Shown: positions 34,811-46,100 of the stretch, one piece after another
How the letters are laid out: the number at the start of each line of letters is the position of its first letter
Numbering within the stretch: the first letter of the stretch is position 1
Source of the DNA: Girardinichthys multiradiatus
Taxonomy: Eukaryota; Chordata; Actinopteri; Cyprinodontiformes; Goodeidae
Length of the DNA: 64,000 nucleotides
NCBI RefSeq assembly: GCF_021462225.1
Contig: NC_061797.1
Coordinates: 36,792,147-36,856,146 of the forward strand
Direction: 5' to 3'
Translations under genes and position numbers: made by a program
Notes under the pieces: model-generated
Told to the model about the DNA's origin: nothing
Seen by the model: only the letters and a program-made list of their open reading frames with translations
The model's database searches: none

Positions 34811-35038
34811 CTACCTGGTCCAGTGTTGCATATGCCACCATGAACAATACCAGAAATTCTGTAGGAATGGATGTGCGTCATGTTCTTCCGTCAGTGTTCT
34901 GAGATGGGTCCCGTCTGATGTCCATCTCTTCTGGTTCGGTATCACCTCCTGTGGATCCTGCTTTAGATAGAGAAAGAGTCCTGCTACCAGAATTAAGCTC
35001 AGGCTTATCAGTCCTGTCCACATGTTACAGAGAGCCAT
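34811..35038 (-). pseudogene. ERV env remnant (signal/leader only)
   Basis: A short frame starting at 35038 has a hydrophobic segment (ISLSLILVAGLFLYL) in the position expected for an Env leader, just after integrase. The surface and transmembrane subunits are not present: sequence between this and the 3' LTR is only about 0.5 kb. Confidence 0.45.
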
Positions 35039-35116
35039 TTTATAATTGGGCGCAGATCAGCTGTTTTCTTCACCGGTTTGAGACGCTGGGCCATCTTTGA
35101 ACCCGGACTTCCTCTG

Positions 35117-36133
35117 CTACCCCGTCGGTTGGTTTGGCTCCTGTAACGGCAAAACTGGCTTACAGTGGCTTTTATGGATCCAGGAAGGCCTCTCTGCTAT
35201 TTTCAGAACTGTGGGCGTTGTCAGGAGTATTTGAAACGGCCCTTTCCACCAAGGAGTGCTCCAATCCTTCCGGTGGAGTGTCTTAATCAGGACCAGGTCT
35301 CCAGGCCTCATTCTGTGGGATAGGAGCAGAGATTATCGGCAGACCACTGGACATTTGTTCTTCTTTTGTCTGCAACATTTTATTCATCCACTCAGCTAAT
35401 GAAGGTTCCTGTTGTGCTTTCTCTATTTCATTCATGTCAGAGGGCAGAGAAAACGGTCTGCCATGTACTATTTCTTTGAGAATACAAATTCACATCAGCA
35501 ACTTGGTGTCACGTGATCTCAGACTCAGAATATAGTGGGTGGAGCCATACAATGATGTACAGTAGGTGGCAAATGGAGTAAGACCAGTTTGATTTGGAGT
35601 TATTCTCATCCATAATTAACCAGGGATAGGCATTCGGGCCATGGCCTCCCTGTTTCTTCCATTGTTTTCCTTAATCTTTAACTGAAACCCTAATGCATTA
35701 GAACTTAGATCTATTAATTTATTTACAAAATGAGTTCCATTATCTGACCTTATAATCTGTGGGATACCATATGTGGGGAAGAAATGTGTCACTAGGTTCA
35801 TCTATTACAACTAGGCAATATTTCTTCCCCCGTGTTTGCAACAAATTATGCATGATCTGCAAAAATGATTTGCATAGTCAGAAATATTTATAGTGTAGCA
35901 TTAATGCTTTACCAGATGTGACATATTCCCCCCTTGACACGTGGGTCTTCCCAATGTGTCACTGTAGCCGCTGTGTTGTATAAATGTTTTGGGAGGATTG
36001 GTTTATCTTCTATCTGATTGATGTCATCTTTTCTCTGTGCTCCTCTCTTTAGCCAGGCCTTTATTTCTGTCTTGGTTGCTGACTGTTGGGCGTCTTTCAG
36101 TACATCTGTGTCTATAAATAGCAGATCTGACAT
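35117..36133 (-). pseudogene. ERV integrase remnants
   Basis: Three pieces on the minus strand: 36133-35909 (RNase H-integrase linker, ending at a zinc-finger-like KHLYNTAATVTHW), 35801-35616 (catalytic core with YGIPQIIRSDNGTHFVN), and 35311-35117 (C-terminal domain, RPGDLVLIKTLHRKDWSTPW, WKGPFQILLTTPTVLKI). Stops and deletions separate them, and the core is incomplete. Confidence 0.8.
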
Positions 36134-36348
36134 TTTCTCTTTAATAGGTTGAAATGAGTTAGTTCTGTCCCTGATGATGTTTTAAAACCTCTATTTTGCC
36201 AAATCTTAGCATGGTGATGTACTGATCCGAAAACGTATTGGCTGTCTGTGTATATAGTAAGTATTTGTCCCTCATGTAATTCACATGCTCTTACTACAGC
36301 ATATAATTCTGCTGTTTGGGCTGAGCATGTATTGGGTAGAGATTTAGC

Positions 36349-36852
36349 TTATATTATCCTATCGATGGTTGTTACTGCATAACCAACTCTATTCTTTCCA
36401 TATTCATCTTTAGATGATGAGCCATCTACAAACACAACACATGAATCTGGTATAAGGGTTTGAGAAATGTCTTGTCTGGGTTTGGTGTCTTCTTCAACTT
36501 TTGCTTTATAAGAATGTGGTTTTCCATCTTCTGCAGTAGGTATTAGAGTACTTGGATTTAAAGGGCACATCTTTTTAGAGTTATGTTTGGCTGTGATAAT
36601 AATAGCGATGTCAGTGTGATATGCCTTGCATGTAGCGTCAGGTGCTTCTTTTAATATTCCTGACTTCAACATATCTTGTATTACTGGCTTAGTATCTTCT
36701 TCAGCTTCTGGCTTTAAGGGGTATTGGCGGACTAATGGCCTTTTTTCAGATATTAGTTTAACCTTATATGGTGGGAACCCCTTTATAAGCCCTACATCAG
36801 TTGATGATTGGGACCACAGTTCAGGTGGGACAGCAGATAGGGCAGGATGCAT
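36349..36852 (-). pseudogene. ERV pol remnant: RT N-terminus joined to connection/RNase H
   Basis: The frame begins with the region before the RT fingers (PPELWSQSSTDVGLIKG, RQYPLKPEAEEDTKP) and within about 20 residues passes into the connection and start of RNase H (VVFVDGSSSKDEYG). The RT palm with its catalytic aspartates is deleted in frame. After an in-frame TAA near 36347 the RNase H sequence continues with TDSQYVFGSVH to about 36170. This is an old viral remnant that cannot function. Confidence 0.8.
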
Positions 36853-36973
36853 GTTGCTCTCAGCTAAGCCCTGTATTTGTCCCTCTGCCTCATCTAAATG
36901 TATCCTTGGATGGACTTTGACTGTCCACGCTAGAATGAGCTTCCAGATTCCTGTAACTAGGATCTACCTTTGA

Positions 36974-39900
36974 CAGTGTCAGTGCTGTTCCTGCAGAGGA
37001 TTAAAGCCTCTGTTTTTCCAAATTCTTATTATTCTTTTTTATCATATTTTATAAAGTAAGTCCTTATTACATTTAAAAATGAGATCACTATTTTTGGTAG
37101 TTGCTATTATTATAAATAATGCTTGGTTTAGTTCTTATTAAAAATAAAAAATAAAAACTCACTCACTGATGAACACAAACAATGAAGGGCATATTATATC
37201 TTATAATCTTAGTTTGTTTTACCCAGTTTTATAGATACACTGTACAGTTTCAGTCAGCTTTGTATTTAGTTCAAGTAACTAAAGTTTGTTTCAATTAACT
37301 AAAGTTTTATCTATTTCAGTCCAGTTCAGTAATTCTGTTAAGGTTAATTTCATCTTATGTTAAGTTTGAGTCTAATTCAATCATTTTGAACCTGACTGGA
37401 AAAAGTCTAAACATCTGTTAAAATCTTTTGTTTTACCATAGAGAACTGACCTAATATTATTATGGTAATGTTGAGGACTCTAATTTTTACATAACATGAA
37501 ACAGACATTTATTTCACAAAAACAGAAAGTCAAACACAGACATTTGGCCACATGAAAGTTTAAATAACCTGTTTGTACAAGAATTGTGAAAAATTGAAGA
37601 CAGATCTATGAACTTTCTTATGGTTATCAGTATTTTCAATACAGGTAGAACCTTTGCCATCTTTATATGATTTTTCGAAAAAGATTCTGGAAACCTTATT
37701 AAGATATAAGTTTGGCAAAGATAATCAGAACATCAGACCTTTATTAGCGCTTTTAAGGTCCCTCAAAGATGCATTACAATGAAATCAGTCATTCCCATTC
37801 ACACACATTCACACACTACTTACTTATTTTTCTGTCAGAGTAATTTTTATTTGCAAAAATTTGAACATAATTTGACTTCTATTATTCTTAAAATGCACAT
37901 TGTTTCCTCATAACCCCTTTTGTTTCCACTAGGTCTGTTTTGAACGCTTCAATTCTTTTTTTTTTTATTCACCAAGAATCAATAAGGTGGTCTTAGTGGG
38001 TCCACCTTAAAGGTGTTGTCTGTTGGGTGTCATGTTATCATTGTCAGGTCAGTGAGGTTCATAAGTCAGTCAGAACCTTGGTCATTTGGTCTGTGCACAT
38101 AATGTTTCATAGATCCAGCCTATGATTAGTCAGCAAAACCTCCACCTATAGGAGAAAAATTGATTGTTAATGAATGAGCTGCATTTCCTAGGAACACTGT
38201 CTTCCTCCTGGATGAACATCACCTGTTGAAAAACTTTCATCATTGTTTGTTTCACATATTCACTCAGATCTTTATATTATACCAGTAGGTGAAGTTGTTA
38301 GTATCTCATGTAGACTGACATATACTGTTGCATTTGGAGAGGATCTCAGATTAAATAAACATAGTTAGAGCTTCAATCCAAGTTCATTTTGTGTCTGCAG
38401 ACTTTAGCCAATTTTTCTTTTCTTTCTTTTTTTTTTATACATAAAGAGCAAGATTCAAAACATTTTCAAAAGGCAGATTGTGGCAGAATGTAGACAAAAC
38501 TGCTTATTGATTGACAAAATAACATTCAAGCACACAATCACCATATTAAAAGGCTCTACTTCTAGAGAATCACTAAACTTCTGAGGTCCGGTTTTGGCCC
38601 GCGGACCTTGAGTTTGACACATGCAGGGTAGAGTTACAATTTTTTTTTTCAGACCTTTCAGCAGAGACAGGCTTAGTTTTATCTTTGTTTTCAGGCAGCT
38701 GCATCTCTTTGTTAAGGTCGTTTCACAGAGCTGAAATTTAACTTCTCTCAAAGAGGAAAAATCAAGAATGCACACAATCTGAGCCAAATATGGAATTATT
38801 TCCCTGTAAAATGAATCTTTTGCATTTTATCATGGTATTGTTGGTAGTATAACACCATAGAATGATTTTTAAAGCACCTGTTTCTCACTAATGCTTGCCT
38901 ACAAAATCTTTTACTCTCAGATTACTTCTTTAACAACTCTAGTCATTGTTCACTGGGTTGTCCAGTTGGACAGTTTCCATGTTGTCCACATTGTCACCTC
39001 CTCTTTTAACTTCTTTTACCACGTCCTCTAAAACCACCTCTTAGTCTTTATAATTTGGGGCTACCTTGGTATTCTAACCTGGGATGGGTGGCAGTCCGCC
39101 CCCCTTTATTTGTTTTCAGTTAAGCTGAAAGTTTTTCCTGTGCTTTTCTTAAGGCCTCAGTATTATGGCTATGTCAGTTAAAAGCTGCTCTTATTGTTGT
39201 TTTTTTAATTCATCTTTTTGTTTTAATCTGTTTATCAACTGTGAGCACTCAGGGACTGAAAAGTCCCCTTTGAAATTATAATCTGGCAAGGTTTTTTATT
39301 GTCTCTTGAATCTTTTGAATGCATAATCTCCAGTTTAAGATCCCCGTGTAGTTTTAGGATTTCAGTGATAATTAAGTTACCTGAAAATCCGTATTTTTAT
39401 GCCATTGTGTACATATTTCTGTTAAATCAGAGCTTTTTCTCTGTTCTTCCCCATTGTTCTTTGTTATTTTTCTCTTTTTAGTTTTCATTATTGCTAATTT
39501 TAGATCCCCTTGTAATTTTAAGACATCCTTTGTATCTAATTTGCCCAAAAACCCATGTTTTTTATTTTTTATTCCATCTATGACAGATCATACCTGCTCC
39601 TTTTACATAGTTCTCCATAAACTTTACCTCCCATTCTAAGTCAATTAGTTTACTTTGTTTCTTCCCCATTATGTTTATGTTAGTTTAATTATAGTATAAA
39701 TGTCCCAGATAAAAGGTCACTGGCATGAGACTTTAAGGAGAGGACATTAACACGGCCTTCTACTGCGACTAATTCGCAGCGGTGTTAATTTTCTGGAATG
39801 AAATCCGACCTGAATCTCCAAAGTCACCAGTACGTAGTTTTAATCTGGGCAAAAGAAAACACAGGACTAGCAGAATCCTGCTATGATTCTATTAAAATGC

Positions 39901-40002
39901 TTAGTCCTCCAAACACACACAACACAGTCACACAGTTAGTTTCAGGTACCTTGTAATTTTTCTAAGTTAACTTGGTGTTATTTTATGAGCTCAATTTACT
40001 CC
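36974..40002 (-). other. ERV interior, degraded gag/pro region
   Basis: No convincing Gag matrix, capsid or nucleocapsid zinc-knuckle motif is recognisable on the minus strand. The stretch is AT-rich with many stops. It could be decayed gag-pro or filler acquired later. Confidence 0.4.
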
Positions 40003-40375
40003 GTTCTTTTTACTTGTATAGCGCTTATTCTATTCCCTCGCAGGGGAATAACCCTTAGTCGTTTTATTTGGCCCCCTTCTTGGCGGGGCCCTACCTTAAT
40101 TTGTCACTATTCCTTTCACGGTGGAATAAAACCATCCCAATGCAGCGTCCTTACCGGCGACGCACTACCAACGACTTTTAAGTACTTTTCTTCTTTTATT
40201 TATATAGCGCTTACTCTATTCCCTCACAGGGGAATAATCCTCAGTCGTTTTCTTTAATCCCCTTCACGGCGGGATTGTACCAAATTTGTCACTATTCCTT
40301 TCACGGTGGAATAAAACCATTCGAATGCAGCGTCCTTACCGGCGACGCACTACCAACGACTGTTAAGTACTTTTC
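40003..40375. repeat. 186-bp tandem duplication in the ERV leader
   Basis: The block containing tatagcgctta is repeated with a period of 186 bp (40017 and 40203). It includes ttaccggcgacgcactacca in both units. It lies between the primer site and the degraded gag region. Each unit contains small palindromes such as attccctc followed by gaggggaat-like sequence. Confidence 0.85.
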
Positions 40376-40623
40376 CTATGAACTGTATTTTAAAACTGTC
40401 TCACCTCGGAGTTGACTTCTTGGTGACTCTTTGGACCCTGTGAGAGTCACCCCGCGCAGAGGAAGGCAATAACCCACTGGCCAGGTGTGAATTCACACAC
40501 ACCGGGACTTTCAGCCACTCCGGCTAAAGGAGGCTGTGCAGCGGTGCTTCGCTCGACGTCAGGCTTCCCCCACGGATCCCAGAGTCACTGTTAAAGCAAA
40601 GAGAAATAAGGTTATTGAATTAA

Positions 40624-40640
40624 TCCGGCTCGAAGGACCA
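40624..40640 (-). promoter_or_regulatory. ERV primer binding site, tRNA-Tyr type
   Basis: Five bases inside the 5' LTR the minus strand reads TGGTCCTTCGAGCCGGA. This is complementary to the 3' end of vertebrate tRNA-Tyr including CCA, as I know it. It would prime minus-strand DNA synthesis. Confidence 0.8.
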
Positions 40641-40645
40641 ATAAA

Positions 40646-40938
40646 TGTTAGGTATTATTTAGTCAACTCAGAGGTAAGAACGATACAGTCAGAGTTACTT
40701 GTGACAAGGGTAGCCCACTTTGCAGTGAAACTACAAAGTTTTGACACCCTATCTCTTTATTTATATGCACAGTTCAACAGACAGTTCAGACAGGGTGTGT
40801 GTGTGTGAGACGGAAAGGAGGCTGGTTCACACAGAGATAACAATGATCTCACACACACAGGGAGGAAGGCATAGTGCAGGTGCCTTGCAACCCAAGGTTT
40901 TTACATGAGTGATAACAAGTTTTTGCACCCATCCAACA
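40646..40938 (-). repeat. ERV 5' LTR
   Basis: 293-bp LTR at the upstream end relative to the pol frames. It is identical by eye to the copy at 34001-34293, including a (tg)6 tract. It is flanked outside by ctgca. Confidence 0.95.
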
Positions 40939-40943
40939 CTGCA

Positions 40944-42359
40944 GGTACCAGAATATAAAATATTATTTTTTAACAGAACTGTTTGACATTTTAGGTTAAT
41001 GTAGGTATTTCATAAACTGTGTTGCTACAGTTTTTCCTTAGAAAACATATTAATTGTATGTGTCTCCCTAACACTTTTTAGCATGTAAATTCATAGTAAG
41101 AAAAATATTTTAATATAGTACCCCGCTGATCAAACAGAGCACTTTCACTTTTCCTTGTGCATAAAACCTATTCCTAAGACTGTCTTTACATGTAAACCTT
41201 ATTGTGTTGAGTGTGAACTCTATTTACGTTCATTTTCATAATTTTATGCAAACAGCTCTGCAGGAGGAGAGACCACAGTTCCAAGTTTGGATGCAGTTTC
41301 CTAAAAGCTCCTAGTGGTCCTCTTCACCCCTACGTCCTGCGATCATCTACTCCACTGTCTATGCATCTTCTACCTTATAAAATTGTTTGGTTATAGACAG
41401 TCAATGCATCAGTTCAGCTGATTATCTGTTTGTTTTTTGTTATTCTAATAAATACATTTTATCTAAAAACATTTTGTGTCTGTTTGTGCTGTAGATATCT
41501 GAAATAAGTTTATCTGATAATAATAAAAGTAAAATGTGTTATTCAGTGTTTAGTAGTATTGTAAGTTAATCATGCAACTCTGGCCAGATGCAGGTTGGTT
41601 AAAAATTATATGTAAAATAACAGTAACTTTTCCTGCTCATGGATCGAAATAATGGAAAGAATTAATCACCTGTATAACTCTAAAGCTAGTCATCATTTAC
41701 TATCATTTGTCAGTTGAGACAAAAAATTATTTATAAGCAAATAGTGCTTCAAAAGGAGAAAAGTTTAGATTTGTTTTGGTGGACAATCATACTTAAACCA
41801 TTATCTACTTAGTAAAGCTTTTTTATGATCAAAACTAAAAACCATGGCTCAATATTTTAAGGCTTCAACTTAGTATAGACAGTTCTTTCTGATTAATCAT
41901 GTATATTTATATTTGTCAAAGTAAAATGTTTTCCCTAATTTTACTATCATTACTAATGTGAAAATAGTCAAATTCTCGAGTAAAGCAGGACTATTTATTG
42001 AAACTCTGTCACTACTGTCAGTGTGTGAATGTGTTCCAGTAATGCATCCTCCCGTTGTGGACAAGAACGTACTTTCACCTGTACGTACCAAGCACACACC
42101 AATGTACTGGCATACTTGGGTAATGATAAACCCCTAAGAGTTTGTAGAGAGGTTTGCTCTGCTGCCAAAGTAATGCTTTTGTTGCTAGATTTAGCGCCTC
42201 TTCAGACTCCCTAATGGACTTTTATGTAAACGCGCTACATTTGGCAATGAGCTGAGCATGTGCAGAAAAATACCTGCTACCATCCCCATAAAACTCTGCT
42301 TAGAACTTTCTTTTCTAATTCTTTGTCGACTCACAGAGTTTTTGTTCATTCTGATGATG
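40944..42359. other. Intergenic, nothing assigned
   Basis: AT-rich sequence between the ERV and a SINE. No gene or repeat end is clear. Confidence 0.35.
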
Positions 42360-42716
42360 GTCAGTCAGTCATTTTCTACCGCTTATTCCATAGTGGGTCA
42401 CGGGGAAGCTGGTGCCTATCTCCAGCAGTCTATGGGCGAGAGGCAGAGTACAACCTGGACAGGTCGCCAGCCCATCACAGGGCAACACACAAACAACCTG
42501 CACACACTCATTCATACACCTAAGGGCAATCTAGAGAGACCAATTAACCTAACAGGCATGTCTTTGGACTGTGGGAGGAAGCCAGAGTACCCGGTGAGAA
42601 CCCATGCATGCACGGGGAGAACATGCAAACTCCATGCAGAAAGACCCCCGGCCGGGAATCAAACCCAGGACCTTCTTACTGCAAGGTAACAGCGGTACCA
42701 ACTGCGCCACCGTGCA
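42360..42716 (-). mobile_element. tRNA-headed SINE
   Basis: Same family as 8401-8755, with the tail (tcagtcagtcattttctacc) at the left and the head (tggcgcagttgg in sense) at the right. I see no clear target-site duplication. Confidence 0.85.
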
Positions 42717-42719
42717 TTG

Positions 42720-43189
42720 AATTAATTTAGTTCGATAAAAAAAATCGGCAACTCAGTCAAAATTAAATTGGTGTTGCAGGGTTAAACTTTAGGACAGTCT
42801 AATGTTTTTTTCCTAACTCTATTGTGAAATAGGAGCACAGTACCGCACTTCTACAATCTGGCTTTTTTTGTTGTTGCTGTTGCTGTTTGTTTTTGGAGTG
42901 CAGGACCAAAACCTGATATTCATTTTGATTTATTTTTCAAGTTCAACTATTGTTGTTTCAAAGGATAAAAAATAGTTCTGGCTCCTGTTAGGCTCCATAA
43001 ACTTGCAACACCACACACTGCTTCAGATTGTGCTGAGCCAATGAAAGTCCGCAGTCGTGGCAGTAAGGGGGAGTTGCTGAGGAATGCAGTCTGCAAACCA
43101 AAAAGAGAAGGTTGAAAGTCCACAGACAGCAGCAAGGTCACTGACACAACAACACCGTTCAAATTGATTCAGTTTTAGGCCTAATAATA
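42720..43189 (+). promoter_or_regulatory. pbld upstream region
   Basis: This lies between a SINE and the pbld ATG. It has no CpG-island character and no obvious TATA box at a usual distance. It is listed only as the place where the promoter should lie. Confidence 0.3.
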
Positions 43190-46100
43190 ATGGAGATCTC
43201 CGTGTATATAATGGATGCCTTCACAAATTCACCATTCAAAGGAAATCCTGCGGCTGTGTGTCCACTTTTGCAAGTGAGTTTGCATCTGTGTTGAAATATT
43301 ACTGAGATTTTTCAGCTTTATGGCTTGTGAACAACTTAAGATATACTGTATATACTCAATCACTGAGCAATAAAGTGTACTAAGTATTAAATAGATAATA
43401 CTCCTTACTGGGATGTAATTAAAAAAAGTTCATGCTTTATTTGATCAGAGCTGCTTTATTGATTTAACTGTGAGCAAAGTAAACCGTTTCAGGTTAAAGG
43501 GGTTGCATGATCACACCATTAGTCTTAAAATGTGCAGCCCGACACACTATCCTGTGTCTGAGCCTCAAGTCCTAATAATAAATGCATCATATTTATATGT
43601 GTGCATCATATTATCCTGTGTTTTTTAACAGGAGCTGAACGATGATTTGTATCAGAAGATAGCAGCAGAGATGAACTTGTCAGAGACCGCTTTCATCACC
43701 ATGATCAACCCTACAGATACTTTCACTTCTGGTAGCTTTTTACAGCTAAGATTTTGTTTGCCAATGACTCAGCAGTAATTTATGACCTCTGCCACAGAAA
43801 ATGTTTCTTGCTGACTGTTTAAAATAGCAAATTTAAGGAATCTATGGATATTAAAGTTGTGTGTGACCAGATGTCATTTTCAAAATGGTGTTGTCATTAA
43901 AAGGATCAAGATTTCACCTTAGATGGTTCACACCAACAACTGAAGTGGATCTGTGCGGCCATGCCACCCTGGCCTCTGCAGCAGTGCTGTTCCAGCATAA
44001 AAGTAAGACGTGTCTAATACACGTATGAATATCACATGAGGACTAAAAGTGTGTCATTCATTGGAGATCAAGAATTTTTTACCTTACAAACTGTTAAATG
44101 TTGTGCAGGGCAAATGAGTGGAGCAACATGTCTTAGTCAGCATATTTCAACCACATAAAAACATTTAAACAAACTGAGGTACATCATCTTTCAGATAATG
44201 TTAATCCAACGGTGGGGTTTGAGACCAGAAGTGGAGCTCTAGCTGTGACCAAGAAGAAAGAAGGATACATTATGGACTTTCCTCTGAATCCGCCCACCAA
44301 GGAGGTACATTACACAGTCATGAACACATCAAGACAAAGCTACAGAAAATTAATATTCTAGAAGAAATCTATGTTCTGTCATAAGTGAATGAATCAAGTA
44401 TATCCTATTTATATTGCACCCTTCATTGACATAAACACAAAGTGCTTCAAAATCTGAGCATAAAGATTAAAACGTGATTAAATTAAAGATGTAAGCCTCA
44501 TGATATGATTCCCTAAAGGTCTGTGCAGGTTTTGCACTTGCTGGACAAGAGCAAACCTGAGCATGCACACCTAAAGGCCCTACAAAGGGATTATTGGGTT
44601 TTTAAAGTTTTAGAGATGGACAGCAACATAATGTTTCTAAATGAGATAATTAAGAGGTGCCAAAATTTCCTGAGACCCAATGAAATACACATTTGGGAAA
44701 AAGCTTTCCATAGATTTGTATTTTCAAGTTAAAACATCAAGGCCAAAAATCTTTAAATTCCTTGCTAATACAGTGAGACTTTCTGTAGTTTTGAAGAGAG
44801 AATTGATACCTGCATTGCATACAACACACCTCGTTATGTAAAGAGGACGGTTTTTAATCAGCCTATTATAAATCCTGTTCCAATCCTGTATATTCTGTTA
44901 CAGTTTATAAATGTAAAGTGCAAATGTTTTAAATTTCGGCTTTAGCTGAAATAGAAAAATTTGTATAACATTTATGCATTTTAACTAAAACATCTGGATG
45001 GATAGATTACAAAAAAATGTGAAACAATTCTTTGTTAAACTTGCATCTGTTTTATATCTCAGGATCACAGCGACTTTAAAGATATCATAAAGGTCAGTAA
45101 TAAAATGTCCACACCAGTCATGAGCACATTTGTTTAAACACACTGTTTATGTGTGTGTTTAACACTGTTGGTGTATTTATACTTTTATACAGGCCACAGT
45201 AGGAAACCACCCAGTTGAGGAGGTCTTCTTCAGCCGGCACACAAAGAAGCTGATGATTCGATTGCCGGACAGCTGTGAAAGGTTATCCTTGAAACCCTGG
45301 AAGCAGACATATAAAAAGATTGAAAAGCCAGCCACAATTTCCTTCCGTTCACACCTCTGATCTTCTGCTCTTCTTTAAAAATGGCTGAACTGAGTATTGC
45401 CTGTGTATACGTGTAATGTCTCCAGGTCAGTCCTAACCAGTCTGAAAGTTGACCCAGTTGCTCTTCTGAACAGTGAATCTAGTGGTAGAGTCAGAGGACT
45501 GATCGTTACAATGAAAGGTAACCAGAAAACTTACTGAAGTCAAACCTGAAGCATGTTGTAAGTCAGTTTTATTACCTGCTCTGTCAGAAATGTTGCATCA
45601 GATTAGGAATAACCTCTTCAAGTGGAATCAATAAAAACATCATCCTCTTAACTTATTTATATATATATATATTAATCTGACATCAGGGTCCCCAGACTGT
45701 AAGCCAGGATTTGACTTCTGCTCCAGGTACTTTGCTCCGTGGGCCGGCGTCCCAGAAGATCCAGTCTGTGGTAAGTTGAACACTCACAGATAACCCTAAT
45801 TCTGATCCTTATTGCCTTCACATACATGTGAAATACACATGTACCTTCTGCTCTTTTAGGGTCTGCCCACACCGTCCTGGGTAGCTACTGGTCAAAAATA
45901 CTTGGAAAAAAGAAAATGCATGGTGAGTTAATGTATGAAGTTAGAGTAAGTTCTGGGTTTTGTTTTAGAGAAAATTTCAAGTTGAGCTCTGGAATTTCTT
46001 TCATGACGCTGGTTTGCCTCTTGATGGACAACTTAAGCTTCACTGTCAAGTCATATCTCAATATGTAAGAGAAAAAGATATGGATAATGTTTCTCCTTAA

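Larger units (their letters stand above)
34001..40938 (-). mobile_element. Endogenous retrovirus, complete ends, defective interior
   Basis: Two 293-bp LTRs (34001-34293 and 40646-40938) appear identical by eye and bound a 6.9-kb element. The LTRs begin TGTT and end AACA. The 5-bp target duplication ctgca is at 33996-34000 and 40939-40943. Pol and env remnants read on the minus strand, so the right LTR is the 5' LTR. The interior has lost most of gag, the reverse transcriptase core, part of integrase and nearly all of env. The pol remnants resemble gamma/epsilon-type retroviruses. It cannot encode a working virus. Confidence 0.93.

Noticed and set aside
36626..36973. Plus-strand frame of 115 codons
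   Set aside because: It is the antisense shadow of the ERV pol remnant.
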